Assembly (NCBI RefSeq): GCF_018798885.1
Contig: NZ_CP076361.1
Location: 992,001 to 1,056,000, forward strand
Length of the DNA: 64,000 nucleotides
Source of the DNA: Gemmobacter fulvus
GTDB lineage: Bacteria; Pseudomonadota; Alphaproteobacteria; Rhodobacterales; Rhodobacteraceae
Direction: 5' to 3'
Shown: positions 16,521 through 24,329 of the stretch, one piece after another
Layout of the letters: the number at the start of each line of letters is the position of its first letter
Position numbering within the stretch: the first letter of the stretch is position 1
The notes under the pieces: generated by a model
Databases searched by the model: none
Told to the model about the DNA's origin: nothing
Seen by the model: the letters and a program-made list of their open reading frames with translations, nothing else
Made by a program: the position numbers and the translations under genes

Positions 16521-17354
16521 TCAGACCTGCAAGACCGAAGAGACCAGCAGCTGCGTATAGCCATGCTGCGGATCGTCCAAAACCTGATCGGTCAGCCCCT
16601 GCTCCACCACCCCGCCCGATTTCATCACCATCAGCCGGTCGGCCAGCAACCGCACCACCGCCAGATCATGGGTGACGATGATGACCGACAGGCCCATTTC
16701 CCGCACCAGCCCGCGCAGCAGATCCAGAAGCCGCGCCTGCACCGAGACATCCAGCCCCCCTGTCGGCTCATCCATGAACACCAGCCGCGGCCCGGTCACC
16801 AGATTGCGGGCAATCTGCAACCGCTGCTGCATCCCGCCGGAAAAGGCCGATGGCCGGTCATCCACCCGATCTGCCGCAATCTCCACCCGGCCCAGCCAGT
16901 CGACCGCCGCCGCGCGGATCGCACCATAGTTGCGCGCCCCAACCGCCATCAGCCGCTCGCCGACATTGCCACCCGCACTCACCCCCATGCGCAGCCCGTC
17001 GCGGGCATGCTGATGCACAAAGGCCCAATCGGTGCGCGACAGCCGCCGCCGCTCCGGCTCCGACATGGTCACCGTATCGCGCAGCCCCTGCCCGGTCTGG
17101 AACAGCACCCGCCCGCGATCCGGCGCAAGATGCCCGGCCAGACAGGACAACAGCGTCGATTTGCCCGATCCGCTTTCCCCAACAATGCCCAGAACCTCGC
17201 CGGGATAGAGGTCAAAGGCCACATCGGCACAGCCGATCCGCGCGCCGTAACTCTTGCCCAACCCCTCGACCCGCAGCAGCGGCCCCACCGGATCCGGCAC
17301 AGACTGCACCTGTGCTTTCATCTTGGCACAAATATCCATTCCTGCGGCCCCCAT
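16521..17354 (-). CDS. phnK: C-P lyase ATP-binding protein PhnK
   Basis: ABC-type ATPase that binds the PhnGHIJ core complex through PhnJ and supports C-P bond cleavage. It carries Walker A GESGSGKSTLL, signature FSGGMQQRLQIARN and Walker B LVFMDEPTGGLD. ATG 17354 overlaps the phnJ stop (TGATG) and gives 277 residues; the GTG at 17357 is also possible. Known PhnK proteins begin close to P-L-L-R-V-E-G-L, so about 25 N-terminal residues here are extra. Much of this extension is encoded by a copy of the AT-rich repeat (17315-17337). An internal ATG at 17321 would remove most of it. The homologous part is unambiguous; the start is uncertain. Confidence 0.93.
   Translation of the reverse strand: MGAAGMDICAKMKAQVQSVPDPVGPLLRVEGLGKSYGARIGCADVAFDLYPGEVLGIVGESGSGKSTLLSCLAGHLAPDRGRVLFQTGQGLRDTVTMSEPERRRLSRTDWAFVHQHARDGLRMGVSAGGNVGERLMAVGARNYGAIRAAAVDWLGRVEIAADRVDDRPSAFSGGMQQRLQIARNLVTGPRLVFMDEPTGGLDVSVQARLLDLLRGLVREMGLSVIIVTHDLAVVRLLADRLMVMKSGGVVEQGLTDQVLDDPQHGYTQLLVSSVLQV
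17315..17337 (+). repeat. AT-rich repeat, copy 2, within phnK 5' end
   Basis: 23-bp copy of the recurrent element. Here it lies within the first codons of phnK as annotated from the phnJ stop; read on the minus strand it encodes the M-D-I-C-A-K-M-K stretch. This suggests it was an intergenic element between phnJ and phnK that became, or is only apparently, coding. Confidence 0.75.
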
Positions 17355-18229
17355 CACAGCGCCCCCTCTGCCATGGGCGACAACCGCCCGCGCGCGCCCG
17401 AAGCCTGCCGCCCGGCGCAGAAATCGGTGTCGGAACAGACGAACATCCGCCCGCCCGCATCATCCACGATCACCTCATCCAGATAACTTGCCGCCGATCC
17501 GCACAGATCGCAGGCGTGATCGGCCTTGCTGGGCACAAAGGGATGGTCCTCGAAATCAAGGCTGACCACCGCGGTATAGGGCGGCAGTGCATAGATGCGC
17601 TGTTCGCGCCCCGCGCCGAACAGCTGGATCGCGGGATTGCCCGACAGTTTCGGGTTGTCGAATTTCGGAATGGGCGACGGGTCCATCACATAACGCCCCT
17701 CCACCTTCACCGGATAGGCATAGGCGGTGGCAATCGCGCCATGGCGGGCGATGTCTTCATACAGCTTCACATGCATCAGCCCGTATTCCTCCAGCTCATG
17801 CATCTTGCGGGTCTCGGTCTCGCGCGGTTCCAGAAAGCGCAGCGGCTCCGGGATCGGCACCTGATAGACAAGGATCTGGCCTTCGGTCAGCGGCACTTCA
17901 GGGATGCGGTGGCGGGTCTGGATCAGCGTGGCGCAGGCGGTTTCACCCGTCACCGCCACCCCGGCCACCCGTTGAAAGAACTTGCGGATCGACACGGCAT
18001 TGGTCGTGTCATCCGCGCCCTGATCAATCACCTTGAGCCGGTCTTCGGGCACCAGACAGGCCGCCGTCACCTGCACCCCGCCGGTACCCCAGCCATAGGG
18101 CATCGGCATTTCGCGGCTGGCGAAGGGCACCTGATAGCCGGGCACCGCGATGCCTTTCAGCAGCGCGCGCCGGATCATACGTTTGGTCTGCTCGTCCAGA
18201 TAGGCAAAGTTGTAAGCTTGGTCAGTCAT
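17354..18229 (-). CDS. phnJ: C-P lyase, radical SAM catalytic subunit PhnJ
   Basis: Catalytic subunit that uses a 4Fe-4S cluster and S-adenosylmethionine to break the C-P bond of ribose 1-phosphonate 5-phosphate, releasing methane (from methylphosphonate) and a cyclic ribose phosphate. It has 291 residues against about 281 in E. coli. The C-terminal cysteine cluster is intact: CDLC, then VCSDTDFC (cysteines near residues 241, 244, 266 and 272). ATG 18229 begins M-T-D-Q-A-Y-N-F-A-Y, in line with homologs. The start overlaps the end of a 34-codon ORF by 8 bases, and the stop overlaps phnK. Confidence 0.97.
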   Translation of the reverse strand: MTDQAYNFAYLDEQTKRMIRRALLKGIAVPGYQVPFASREMPMPYGWGTGGVQVTAACLVPEDRLKVIDQGADDTTNAVSIRKFFQRVAGVAVTGETACATLIQTRHRIPEVPLTEGQILVYQVPIPEPLRFLEPRETETRKMHELEEYGLMHVKLYEDIARHGAIATAYAYPVKVEGRYVMDPSPIPKFDNPKLSGNPAIQLFGAGREQRIYALPPYTAVVSLDFEDHPFVPSKADHACDLCGSAASYLDEVIVDDAGGRMFVCSDTDFCAGRQASGARGRLSPMAEGAL

Positions 18230-18326
18230 CTTGCGCCTCTTCGGCCATGCGCTGCAAAACACCGGAATGCGACTCCGGCAGGTCTGGCCCCAAAGCCGCC
18301 GATGGTGACAGGAAGGCCCCGCTCAT
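18222..18326 (-). CDS. 34-aa small ORF between phnI and phnJ
   Basis: The gap between phnI and phnJ is filled by an open frame of 34 codons. Its ATG overlaps the phnI stop (ATGA at 18326-18323) and its TGA lies 8 bases inside phnJ, the same coupling style as the other phn junctions. The peptide begins M-S-G-A-F-L-S-P and ends with acidic E-E-A-Q-D-D; it has no membrane segment. It may be a microprotein of the C-P lyase, or only a coupling leader that carries ribosomes from phnI to phnJ. I recognise no family. Confidence 0.5.
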   Translation of the reverse strand: MSGAFLSPSAALGPDLPESHSGVLQRMAEEAQDD

Positions 18327-19405
18327 TCCGCCGCCTCCTGCCGGGCAAAAGCCTCGGCCCGCAGCTGCCGCACCAGCTCCAGCTCGGCCTGAAAATCGAC
18401 GTAATGGGGCAGTTTGATATGTTCCAGAAAGCCGGTGGCCTGAATGTTGTCGCAATGCGCCAGCACGAATTCTTCATCCTGCGCCGGGGCCCCGACAAAA
18501 TCTTCGCCCAACTCGCGCCAACGCAGGCTGCGATCCACCAAGGACATGGCAATCGCCTTGCGCTCGCTTTGCCCCAGCACCAGCCCGTAACCACGGGTGA
18601 ATTGCGCCGGTTCAGTCTTGGATCCCTTGAACTGGTTCACCGTTTCACATTCGGTCAGCTCGATCTCGCCGATCTCCACCGCGAAACCCAGCTCGGGCAC
18701 CTCGACCTCGACCGCCACCGTCCCGATGCGCAGCTCTCCGACAAAGGCATGGGTGCGCCCGTAGCCGCGCTGCGTGGAATAGGCGAGCGACAGCACAAAA
18801 CCTTCATCCCCACGGGTCAGCGCCTGCAACCGCAAGGCACGGCAGGCGGGCAGCGCCAGCGGTTCGCGCGTCAGATCGGGCGGCACGGCATCGCTGACCG
18901 GCTCTGCCTCGATCAGTCCGTCGCGGTCGAGCATGGCCATCACATGCGGCACGCGGGCCGGATCGGCGGGCGCGGTGGGGGCAGCCTCCACCGCCCCCTC
19001 GGCCGCCAGTTTGAAATCCAGCAGCCGGTGCGTGTAATCAAAGGTCGGGCCCAGCACCTGCCCGCCGGGCAGATCCTTGAACGTGGCCGAAACCCGGCGC
19101 AGCACCGCCATCGCCGCCGTATCCACCGGCACCGACCCGGCAAAGCGCGGCAGCGTGGTGCGATAGGCGCGGATCAGGAACACTGCCTCGATCAGATCAC
19201 CGCGCGCCTGCTTGATCGCCAGCGCCGCCAGATCGGGATCGTATAAAGACCCTTCGGCCATCACCCGGTTCACCGCCAGCCGCAACTGCTCGCGGATCTG
19301 CGGCACCGACAGCTCGGCCACGCCCGGATCGCCCCGGCGCTCTTCGGCCAGAAAGGCATGGGCATTGTCGATGGCGCGCTCGCCACCCTTGACGGCAACA
19401 TACAT
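18323..19405 (-). CDS. phnI: C-P lyase core subunit PhnI
   Basis: Core subunit of the PhnGHIJ complex; it acts as nucleosidase on ATP and, with PhnG, H and L, forms ribose 1-phosphonate 5-triphosphate. It has 360 residues, typical of PhnI. Recognisable stretches include M-Y-V-A-V-K-G-G-E-x-A-I at the start, LAYSTQRGYGRTHAFVGE, and LELVRQLR near the C-terminus, with histidines in the C-terminal third (HCDNIQATGFLEH). ATG 19405 is selected because it overlaps the phnH stop (TGATG). Confidence 0.96.
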   Translation of the reverse strand: MYVAVKGGERAIDNAHAFLAEERRGDPGVAELSVPQIREQLRLAVNRVMAEGSLYDPDLAALAIKQARGDLIEAVFLIRAYRTTLPRFAGSVPVDTAAMAVLRRVSATFKDLPGGQVLGPTFDYTHRLLDFKLAAEGAVEAAPTAPADPARVPHVMAMLDRDGLIEAEPVSDAVPPDLTREPLALPACRALRLQALTRGDEGFVLSLAYSTQRGYGRTHAFVGELRIGTVAVEVEVPELGFAVEIGEIELTECETVNQFKGSKTEPAQFTRGYGLVLGQSERKAIAMSLVDRSLRWRELGEDFVGAPAQDEEFVLAHCDNIQATGFLEHIKLPHYVDFQAELELVRQLRAEAFARQEAAE

Positions 19406-19974
19406 CAGACGGCCTCCACGAAGGTGGACCGGGGCAGCCCGGCAAGCTGGCTGCCACAGGTGAAGAATGTATCGAAGCCCAGCGGAAACTGCGCACGATT
19501 GGCCTGAAACGCCGCCAGTCCCGGCAGCGACAGCGCCGCCCGGTCGGCAATGCCGGGGCCGCGCAGTTGCGCGCCCTGCGGCTCCAGCCGGTCCAGCTCC
19601 ACGATCAGCGTGGCGCTGCGGTCGGGATATTCCGCATCGCCGATGGCAAAGCGGCTGACCGGCTGCAACGCGTCCCAGCGCCCGACGGCAAACATCGCCT
19701 GCGCCGCACCCACCAAGGGCGCACCGCTGTGAAAGGTCACCCAGTCGCGCACCGCCGGGCAATCGCAGGCCCCGGCCAGATGCAGCGGCGTGGTGGCGTC
19801 GGTCAGCGTCAGGATCAGCACGCCCGCCGCCACCGACAGCGGCGCGGGTGGCGCGGCACCGGCCACCGGATACAGTGTGCCGGGCCGGGCCATCGCCTCC
19901 AGCGCCGCGCGAAACGCCTGCGCCGATTGCACCGGCGCGGCGGAAAATCCGCCTGTCAAAGCCTCTGGCGTCAT
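19405..19974 (-). CDS. phnH: C-P lyase core subunit PhnH
   Basis: Core subunit of the C-P lyase complex with a fold related to PLP transferases but without cofactor; structural partner of PhnG, I and J. It has 189 residues, near the usual 190-200. It has the family features G-G-F near the N-terminus, MARPGTLYPV, and a C-terminal FPLGFDTFFTCG. It starts within the phnG stop codon (ATGA at 19974) and ends within the phnI start. Confidence 0.95.
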   Translation of the reverse strand: MTPEALTGGFSAAPVQSAQAFRAALEAMARPGTLYPVAGAAPPAPLSVAAGVLILTLTDATTPLHLAGACDCPAVRDWVTFHSGAPLVGAAQAMFAVGRWDALQPVSRFAIGDAEYPDRSATLIVELDRLEPQGAQLRGPGIADRAALSLPGLAAFQANRAQFPLGFDTFFTCGSQLAGLPRSTFVEAV

Positions 19975-20411
19975 TGGTCCTCTCCCCGCACCATAGTGAA
20001 AAATTCGACCTTGGTCGCCGCCGCCTTGGCCGCCCGCGTGGCGCGCCGCGCCGCTTCGGCCTGTGCCAGCGGGGCCAGCACCGCCGCGTCGATCCGCGCC
20101 GCCTGATCGGTCTGCATCAGTGCGTCAACCACCGCCGCACGCACCGCATGGCGCTTGTCGCGCCCCTGCACATGGGCATGACCCACCGCGCCACAGGCCA
20201 GCCGCAGCACACAGCGCGTGACGGTCATTTCCCCCAGATTGAACGGCGCGCCGGTGCCGCCAACCCGGCCCCGCACCATCACCGCCCCCACTTCGGGCGG
20301 GCGCAGCATGTCGTGCCCCGGCACCTCCGGCAGCAGATCCGCCAGCCGCGCCGCATCGGCCCGCGCCAGCACCCCCATCCAATCGCGCCTTGCCTGTGTC
20401 GTCCGGCCCAT
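19971..20411 (-). CDS. phnG: C-P lyase core subunit PhnG
   Basis: First gene of the phosphonate operon, encoding a core subunit of the C-P lyase complex. It has 146 residues. Family-like features are RRDWMGVLARAD, PEVGAVMVRGRVGGTGAPFNLGE and the late KVEFFTMVRGEDQ. ATG 20411 is preferred over an upstream ATG at 20444 because it has a good ribosome-binding site (GGAGAGG) and matches the usual N-terminus. The promoter lies in the 132-base region shared with divergent phnF, which contains likely PhnF operators. Confidence 0.95.
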   Translation of the reverse strand: MGRTTQARRDWMGVLARADAARLADLLPEVPGHDMLRPPEVGAVMVRGRVGGTGAPFNLGEMTVTRCVLRLACGAVGHAHVQGRDKRHAVRAAVVDALMQTDQAARIDAAVLAPLAQAEAARRATRAAKAAATKVEFFTMVRGEDQ

Positions 20412-20453
20412 CGCCTCTCCTCTCAAGTCTGGCAAAACAGACATCTTGCAGAC

Positions 20454-20481
20454 TTGTCTATATTACTATACAACTAGACAA
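20454..20481. promoter_or_regulatory. putative PhnF operator in phnG-phnF divergent region
   Basis: Three related half-sites cluster here: TTGTCTA (20454-20460), TATACAA (20467-20473) and TAGACAA (20475-20481). The first and third are exact inverted repeats, and the first with the second resembles the TTGT-TA-N-TA-ACAA pattern bound by HutC-subfamily GntR regulators. The sequence is strikingly AT-rich for this genome and lies between divergent phnG and phnF, as expected for a repressor that controls both. Confidence 0.6.
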
Positions 20482-20543
20482 ATGCTTACCCGAACCCCCG
20501 ACCCGCCGCAATTGACATTGGGTGAATTTTTGATGACAGCCGC

Positions 20544-21269
20544 ATGACGACCGCGCCAAAACCGGCCCGCAACCCGATCTGGCGGTCCATCGCCGCGACC
20601 CTGACCGACGAAATTGCCCGTGCCCATTACGCGCCAGGCGACAAGCTGCCGACCGAGGCAGAGCTGGCGGCGCGCTTTGGCGTGAACCGCCATACCGTGC
20701 GGCACGCGCTGGCGGCGCTGGCCGATCAGGGGCTGACGCATGCCCGGCGCGGCGCGGGTGTGTTTGTCGCCTCGCGCCCCGCCGATTATCCGCTAGGGCG
20801 GCGTGTGCGCTTTCATCAGACACTGGCGGCGCTGGGGCGCAGCCCGGGCCGCAGCATCACCCGGCGCGAAACGCGGCCCGCCGATGCGACCGAGGCCGAT
20901 CTGCTGAGCCTGCGCCCCGGTGATCCGGTGCATGTGGTCGAAGGGATCTCCAGCGCGGATGGGCAGCCGATGGCCGCCTTTCGCTCGCTGTTTCCGGCGC
21001 AGCGCCTGCCCCGCCTGCTCGACCATCTGGACACAACCGCCTCGATCACCGCCGCACTCGCCGCCGAAGGCATTGCCGATTACACCCGCGCCTCGACGCG
21101 GCTGACCGCGAAAAGCGCCTCGGCCACGCTGGCACTCGCCCTGCGTCTGCCCGAAGGTGCGCCGATCCTGCGCAGCCAGGCCGTGAATATCGACGCGCAG
21201 GGCGTGCCCATCGAATATGGCACCACCTGGTTTGCCGGGGATCGCGTGACCCTGACCGTGACACCGTAA
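20544..21269 (+). CDS. phnF: GntR/HutC-family regulator PhnF
   Basis: Transcriptional repressor of phosphonate genes, 241 residues. The N-terminal winged helix-turn-helix (about residues 10-75, with LPTEAELAARFGVNRHTVRHAL) is followed by a UTRA ligand-binding domain (about 95-235). It is divergent from phnG, the usual position for PhnF, and probably represses both directions until a phosphonate-related signal binds. A second PhnM-like gene follows after 79 bases on the same strand. The ligand is not determined by the sequence. Confidence 0.94.
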   Translation: MTTAPKPARNPIWRSIAATLTDEIARAHYAPGDKLPTEAELAARFGVNRHTVRHALAALADQGLTHARRGAGVFVASRPADYPLGRRVRFHQTLAALGRSPGRSITRRETRPADATEADLLSLRPGDPVHVVEGISSADGQPMAAFRSLFPAQRLPRLLDHLDTTASITAALAAEGIADYTRASTRLTAKSASATLALALRLPEGAPILRSQAVNIDAQGVPIEYGTTWFAGDRVTLTVTP

Positions 21270-21348
21270 TACCGTCGGAGTTTTACACAGTTGTTGCCTG
21301 CACCCGCTAGATCTTGGGCAAATCACCCTGTGTCCGAGGCTGTCTGCC

Positions 21349-22569
21349 GTGTTTGCCCCCATCCCCTTCCTGCCGCCGTTGCGGTTGACCGGCGCCCAGA
21401 TCCTGCGCGATGGCGAAATGCAGGCCCGCTCGGTCGCGCTGGCCGAGGGGCGGATCACCCGTGGGCCGCTGCCTGCGGTGGATCTGTCGGGGTATCTGAT
21501 CCTGCCCGGCATCATAGATCTGCATGGTGACGGGTTTGAGCGGCACATCGCCCCCCGCCCCTCGGCACCGTTCCCGCTGGAAACCGGGTTGGCCTCGGCG
21601 GACCGCGAGGCGGCGGCGCATGGCGTGACCACCGCCTATCTGGCGCAGGGCTGGAGCTGGGAGGGCGGTCACCGTGGCCCCGATGCCGCCGAAGCCGTGA
21701 TGGCGGCACTTGCCGCCTACCGCACCCGCGCCCTGACCGATCTGCGCCTGCAACTGCGCGCCGAAACCCATCTGGTCGAGGCGGAAGAGCGGCTTCTGCG
21801 CGCCGTCACCGCGCATCGAATCGGCTATGTCGTGTTCAACGACCATCTGGAGGAAGGCTTTCGCATGAGCCGCGCCGCCCCGGCCGATTTCGGCCTGTGG
21901 GCGCGCAAGCTGCGGCTGACCCCGGAAGAACTGCTGTCCCGGATGGAATCGGCGCGCAGCCGGGCGCGTGCCGTGCCCCGCCACCTCTGCCGTCTGGCCG
22001 AAGCCTTTGATGCGCTGGGTGTGAATTACGGCAGCCATGATGATCCGAATGGCGAAACGCGCGAGTTCTATACGATGATCGGGGCCCGCATCGCGGAATT
22101 CCCGCTGACCCGCGCCGCCGCCGCCGCCGCCCATGCGATGATGAACCCGGTGGTGATGGGCGCGCCCAATGTGGTGCGCGGTGGCAGCCAGTCGGGCAAT
22201 ATTGCCGCCATCGACCTGATCGCGCAGGGGCTTTGTGATGCGCTGGTGTCGGATTACCATATCCCTGCCCTGCCGCTGGCGGCCTTTGCGCTGGTGGATC
22301 AGGGGGTGCTGAGCCTGCCCAAGGCCTGGGCAATGATCTCGACCGCGCCCGCCGAAATCCTGCGCCTGCCCGACCGGGGCCGTATCAGCCCCGGCCTGCG
22401 TGCCGATCTGGTGGTGATGAACGCGACCAGCCGCGTGATCGAGGCCACGATTTGCGGTGGCCGGCTGACCTATCTTGCGGGTGCAGCGGCGGGGCGGTTT
22501 CTGGACCAGACCGATCTGCGCCAGCCCGACATTGCGCCGCTGTCTGCCGCGCGGCTCGCCGCCGAATAA
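21349..22569 (+). CDS. second PhnM-like amidohydrolase
   Basis: 406-residue divergent paralog of PhnM starting at GTG 21349. The metal-site skeleton is kept: LHGDGFERHIAPRP (HTDNLERH in the other copy), VFNDHLEEG, GSHDDPNGETREFYTM, MGAPNVVRGGSQSGN and SDYHIPAL. It is therefore likely an active hydrolase, perhaps on the same ribose phosphonate triphosphate or a related substrate. It lies 79 bases downstream of phnF, away from the main operon, and may be co-transcribed with the regulator. Differences concentrate in the first metal motif and a tryptophan-containing insert (QGWSWEGG). Naming it phnM2 would be convenience only; the substrate is inferred. Confidence 0.88.
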   Translation: MFAPIPFLPPLRLTGAQILRDGEMQARSVALAEGRITRGPLPAVDLSGYLILPGIIDLHGDGFERHIAPRPSAPFPLETGLASADREAAAHGVTTAYLAQGWSWEGGHRGPDAAEAVMAALAAYRTRALTDLRLQLRAETHLVEAEERLLRAVTAHRIGYVVFNDHLEEGFRMSRAAPADFGLWARKLRLTPEELLSRMESARSRARAVPRHLCRLAEAFDALGVNYGSHDDPNGETREFYTMIGARIAEFPLTRAAAAAAHAMMNPVVMGAPNVVRGGSQSGNIAAIDLIAQGLCDALVSDYHIPALPLAAFALVDQGVLSLPKAWAMISTAPAEILRLPDRGRISPGLRADLVVMNATSRVIEATICGGRLTYLAGAAAGRFLDQTDLRQPDIAPLSAARLAAE

Positions 22570-22629
22570 TCACATCCTGTTGGCCACAAAGACCAACGGA
22601 TTGATTCTTCGACATTTCTATCAGGAAGA

Positions 22630-22713
22630 TGGTGGGCGACCCTGGAATCGAACCAGGCACGAGTCGCCTCGGCGGAGTTACAGTCCGCTGCCGCACCTTG
22701 CAGCACGTCGCCC
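22630..22713 (-). tRNA. tRNA-Tyr(GTA)
   Basis: 84-nt class II tRNA on the minus strand. The acceptor GGGCGAC pairs with GTCGCCC, the discriminator is A, and CCA is encoded. The anticodon loop CTGTAAC gives GTA, a long variable arm follows the anticodon stem, and the T-arm is CCTGG-TTCGATT-CCAGG. Confidence 0.96.
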
Positions 22714-22833
22714 ACTGGGGGCGGATTTACCCAAGGGGGCGGGGGGCGTCAAGGGAGAAAGTTGCAGGTTTTTCACTTGCACCGCTCTGGCCGCTCGGCG
22801 CATTGTCCGCGCCACATCAAAGAGGTGCAGACT

Positions 22834-23622
22834 ATGAGCGGCGGCGCGACAAAACCGACCTGGGTGATCGACAAGGAAAAGGCAAAGCGCGCGGCGGCGA
22901 ATGAAACCGTCTGGCTGTTCGGGCTGCATGCGGTGCGCGATGCGCTGGTGAACCCCGACCGGGTGAAGCTGCGCCTTGTCGTCACCAAAAATGCCTATGA
23001 CAAGCTGGCCGATGCCGTTGCGCAGGCCGGGATCACGCCCGAGATCGTTGATCCGCGCAAGTTTGACGTGCCGATTGACGAAGCCTCGGTGCATCAGGGC
23101 GCGGCGCTTGAGGTCAAGCCGCTGAACTGGGGCAAACTGGCCGATGTCTGTATCGGCGGCAAGGGCGCGCCGCTTGTGGTGCTGCTGGACCGGGTGACAG
23201 ATCCGCATAACGTGGGCGCGGTGCTGCGTTCCGCCGAAGTGTTCGGCGCGCGCGCGGTGATCGCGCCGCAGCGCCATTCGGCCCCCGAAACCGGCGCTTT
23301 GGCGAAAACCGCCAGCGGCGCGCTGGAACGGCAGCCCTATCTGCGGGTGGTCAATCTGGCCGATGCGATGGAAGAGCTGAAAGCCATGGGCTATGTGCTG
23401 CTCGGCCTTGATGGCGAAGCCGAGGTGACGCTGGCACAGGCCGTGGCCGAGGCGGGCACCCGCCCGATCGGTCTGGTCATGGGGGCAGAAGGGCCGGGCC
23501 TGCGCGACAAGACGCGCGACACCTGCGACCGTCTGGTCAAGATCCCCTTCACCGGCGAGTTCGGCTCGCTGAACGTGTCGAACGCGGCGGCAGTGGCGCT
23601 TTATGCCGTTTCGGCCCGTTGA
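22834..23622 (+). CDS. 23S rRNA 2'-O-ribose methyltransferase, RlmB/TrmH family
   Basis: SpoU-type SAM-dependent methyltransferase, probably methylating a ribose in 23S rRNA (RlmB type). From ATG 22834, which has an AGAGGT ribosome-binding site, it has 262 residues: an N-terminal substrate-binding domain (FGLHAVRDAL) and a trefoil-knot catalytic domain with HNVGAVLRSAEVFGA, VMGAEGPGL and SLNVSNAAAVALY, the three SpoU motifs. It is divergent from tRNA-Tyr. The target could be a tRNA instead; the leading domain favours rRNA. Confidence 0.92.
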   Translation: MSGGATKPTWVIDKEKAKRAAANETVWLFGLHAVRDALVNPDRVKLRLVVTKNAYDKLADAVAQAGITPEIVDPRKFDVPIDEASVHQGAALEVKPLNWGKLADVCIGGKGAPLVVLLDRVTDPHNVGAVLRSAEVFGARAVIAPQRHSAPETGALAKTASGALERQPYLRVVNLADAMEELKAMGYVLLGLDGEAEVTLAQAVAEAGTRPIGLVMGAEGPGLRDKTRDTCDRLVKIPFTGEFGSLNVSNAAAVALYAVSAR

Positions 23623-23637
23623 AGAGTATCCCCTGGC

Positions 23638-23676
23638 AAAGGCACGGCGTTTTCACAGTTTTGCGACTGTGCCTTT
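23638..23676 (+). other. hairpin after rlmB-like gene
   Basis: Nested inverted repeats AAAGGCAC / GTGCCTTT (23638-23645 with 23669-23676) and CACAGT / ACTGTG (23654-23659 with 23666-23671) lie just after the methyltransferase stop codon. There is no T run, so it may be an mRNA 3'-end structure rather than an intrinsic terminator. Confidence 0.5.
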
Positions 23677-23700
23677 AACCGTTCTTCAACATCCCCATAT

Positions 23701-23796
23701 GACAGTAACGAAGAACGGGTCGGAACCCCCGTCCTTTCTTGTTACTGTCCCTCGTTCCACACCTTGCGCCCGGGCAATGCCACGGGCGCTTTTTTT
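23701..23796 (+). ncRNA. candidate small RNA with long hairpin and strong terminator
   Basis: A 9-bp perfect stem GACAGTAAC / GTTACTGTC (23701-23709 with 23741-23749) encloses further pairing (AACGGG with CCCGT). It is followed by a 16-base single-stranded segment (CCTCGTTCCACACCTT) and a textbook terminator with seven T residues. No gene on the plus strand needs that terminator except the methyltransferase, 140 bases back. The layout (hairpin, pyrimidine-rich linker, terminator) is that of a trans-acting small RNA. No family recognised; the promoter is unclear. Confidence 0.45.
23766..23796 (+). terminator. rho-independent terminator
   Basis: The stem GCGCCCG / CGGGCGC with a 10-base loop is followed by seven T residues. 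It ends either the rlmB-like transcript or the candidate small RNA, 15 bases before the next start codon. Confidence 0.9.
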
Positions 23797-23810
23797 GGGA
23801 AGGCGCCTTG

Positions 23811-24242
23811 ATGAGCCCCGGTAACACCGACCTCCGCGATGACGACATCCGCTCCATTCTGACCACAACCCGGGTGATCGCCCTCGTCGGCTGGTCGCCC
23901 AATCCTGACCGGCCCAGCCACCGGGTTGCTGCCTTTCTCGCGGCACGCGGCTATCGGGTGATCCCGGTCAATCCCGGTCAGGCCGGGCAGCAGGCCCTGG
24001 GCGAAACCGTGCGCGCCTCGCTGGCCGAAATTCACGACCCCGTGGACATGGTGGATATCTTCCGCCGCTCAGAAGACGTGCCGGGCGTGGTGGATGCGGC
24101 GCTTGCCCTGCCGGGAGTTAAGGTGATCTGGATGCAGCTTGGCGTCACCCATGCCGCAGCGGCGGCCAAGGCCGAGGCACAGGGCCTGCGCGTGGTGCAG
24201 GATCGCTGCCCGGTGATCGAGATTGGCCGTCTCGGGCTGTAA
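23811..24242 (+). CDS. CoA-binding (YccU-like) protein
   Basis: 143-residue single-domain protein with a Rossmann-like CoA-binding fold. It has IALVGWSPNPDRPSHRVAAFL near residue 21, a nucleotide-binding loop followed by the S-x-R-V helix, then VIPVNPG and a late WMQLGVTHAAAA. Family members bind coenzyme A, but the cellular role is unknown. It starts at ATG 23811 directly after a strong terminator, so its promoter must lie in or overlap the terminator region. Confidence 0.88.
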   Translation: MSPGNTDLRDDDIRSILTTTRVIALVGWSPNPDRPSHRVAAFLAARGYRVIPVNPGQAGQQALGETVRASLAEIHDPVDMVDIFRRSEDVPGVVDAALALPGVKVIWMQLGVTHAAAAAKAEAQGLRVVQDRCPVIEIGRLGL

Positions 24243-24329
24243 TCCACCGGAACCCGACGGAAAAACGTCGCCTAATGGCACATGGCCTGCGCCTTGCCGC
24301 GCTATCACGCGGGAAATGAGGAGTTTTCG

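Noticed and set aside
16850-19246. 798-codon plus-strand frame across phnH-phnK
   Set aside because: It spans several intact phn genes on the opposite strand and has low-complexity shadow composition.
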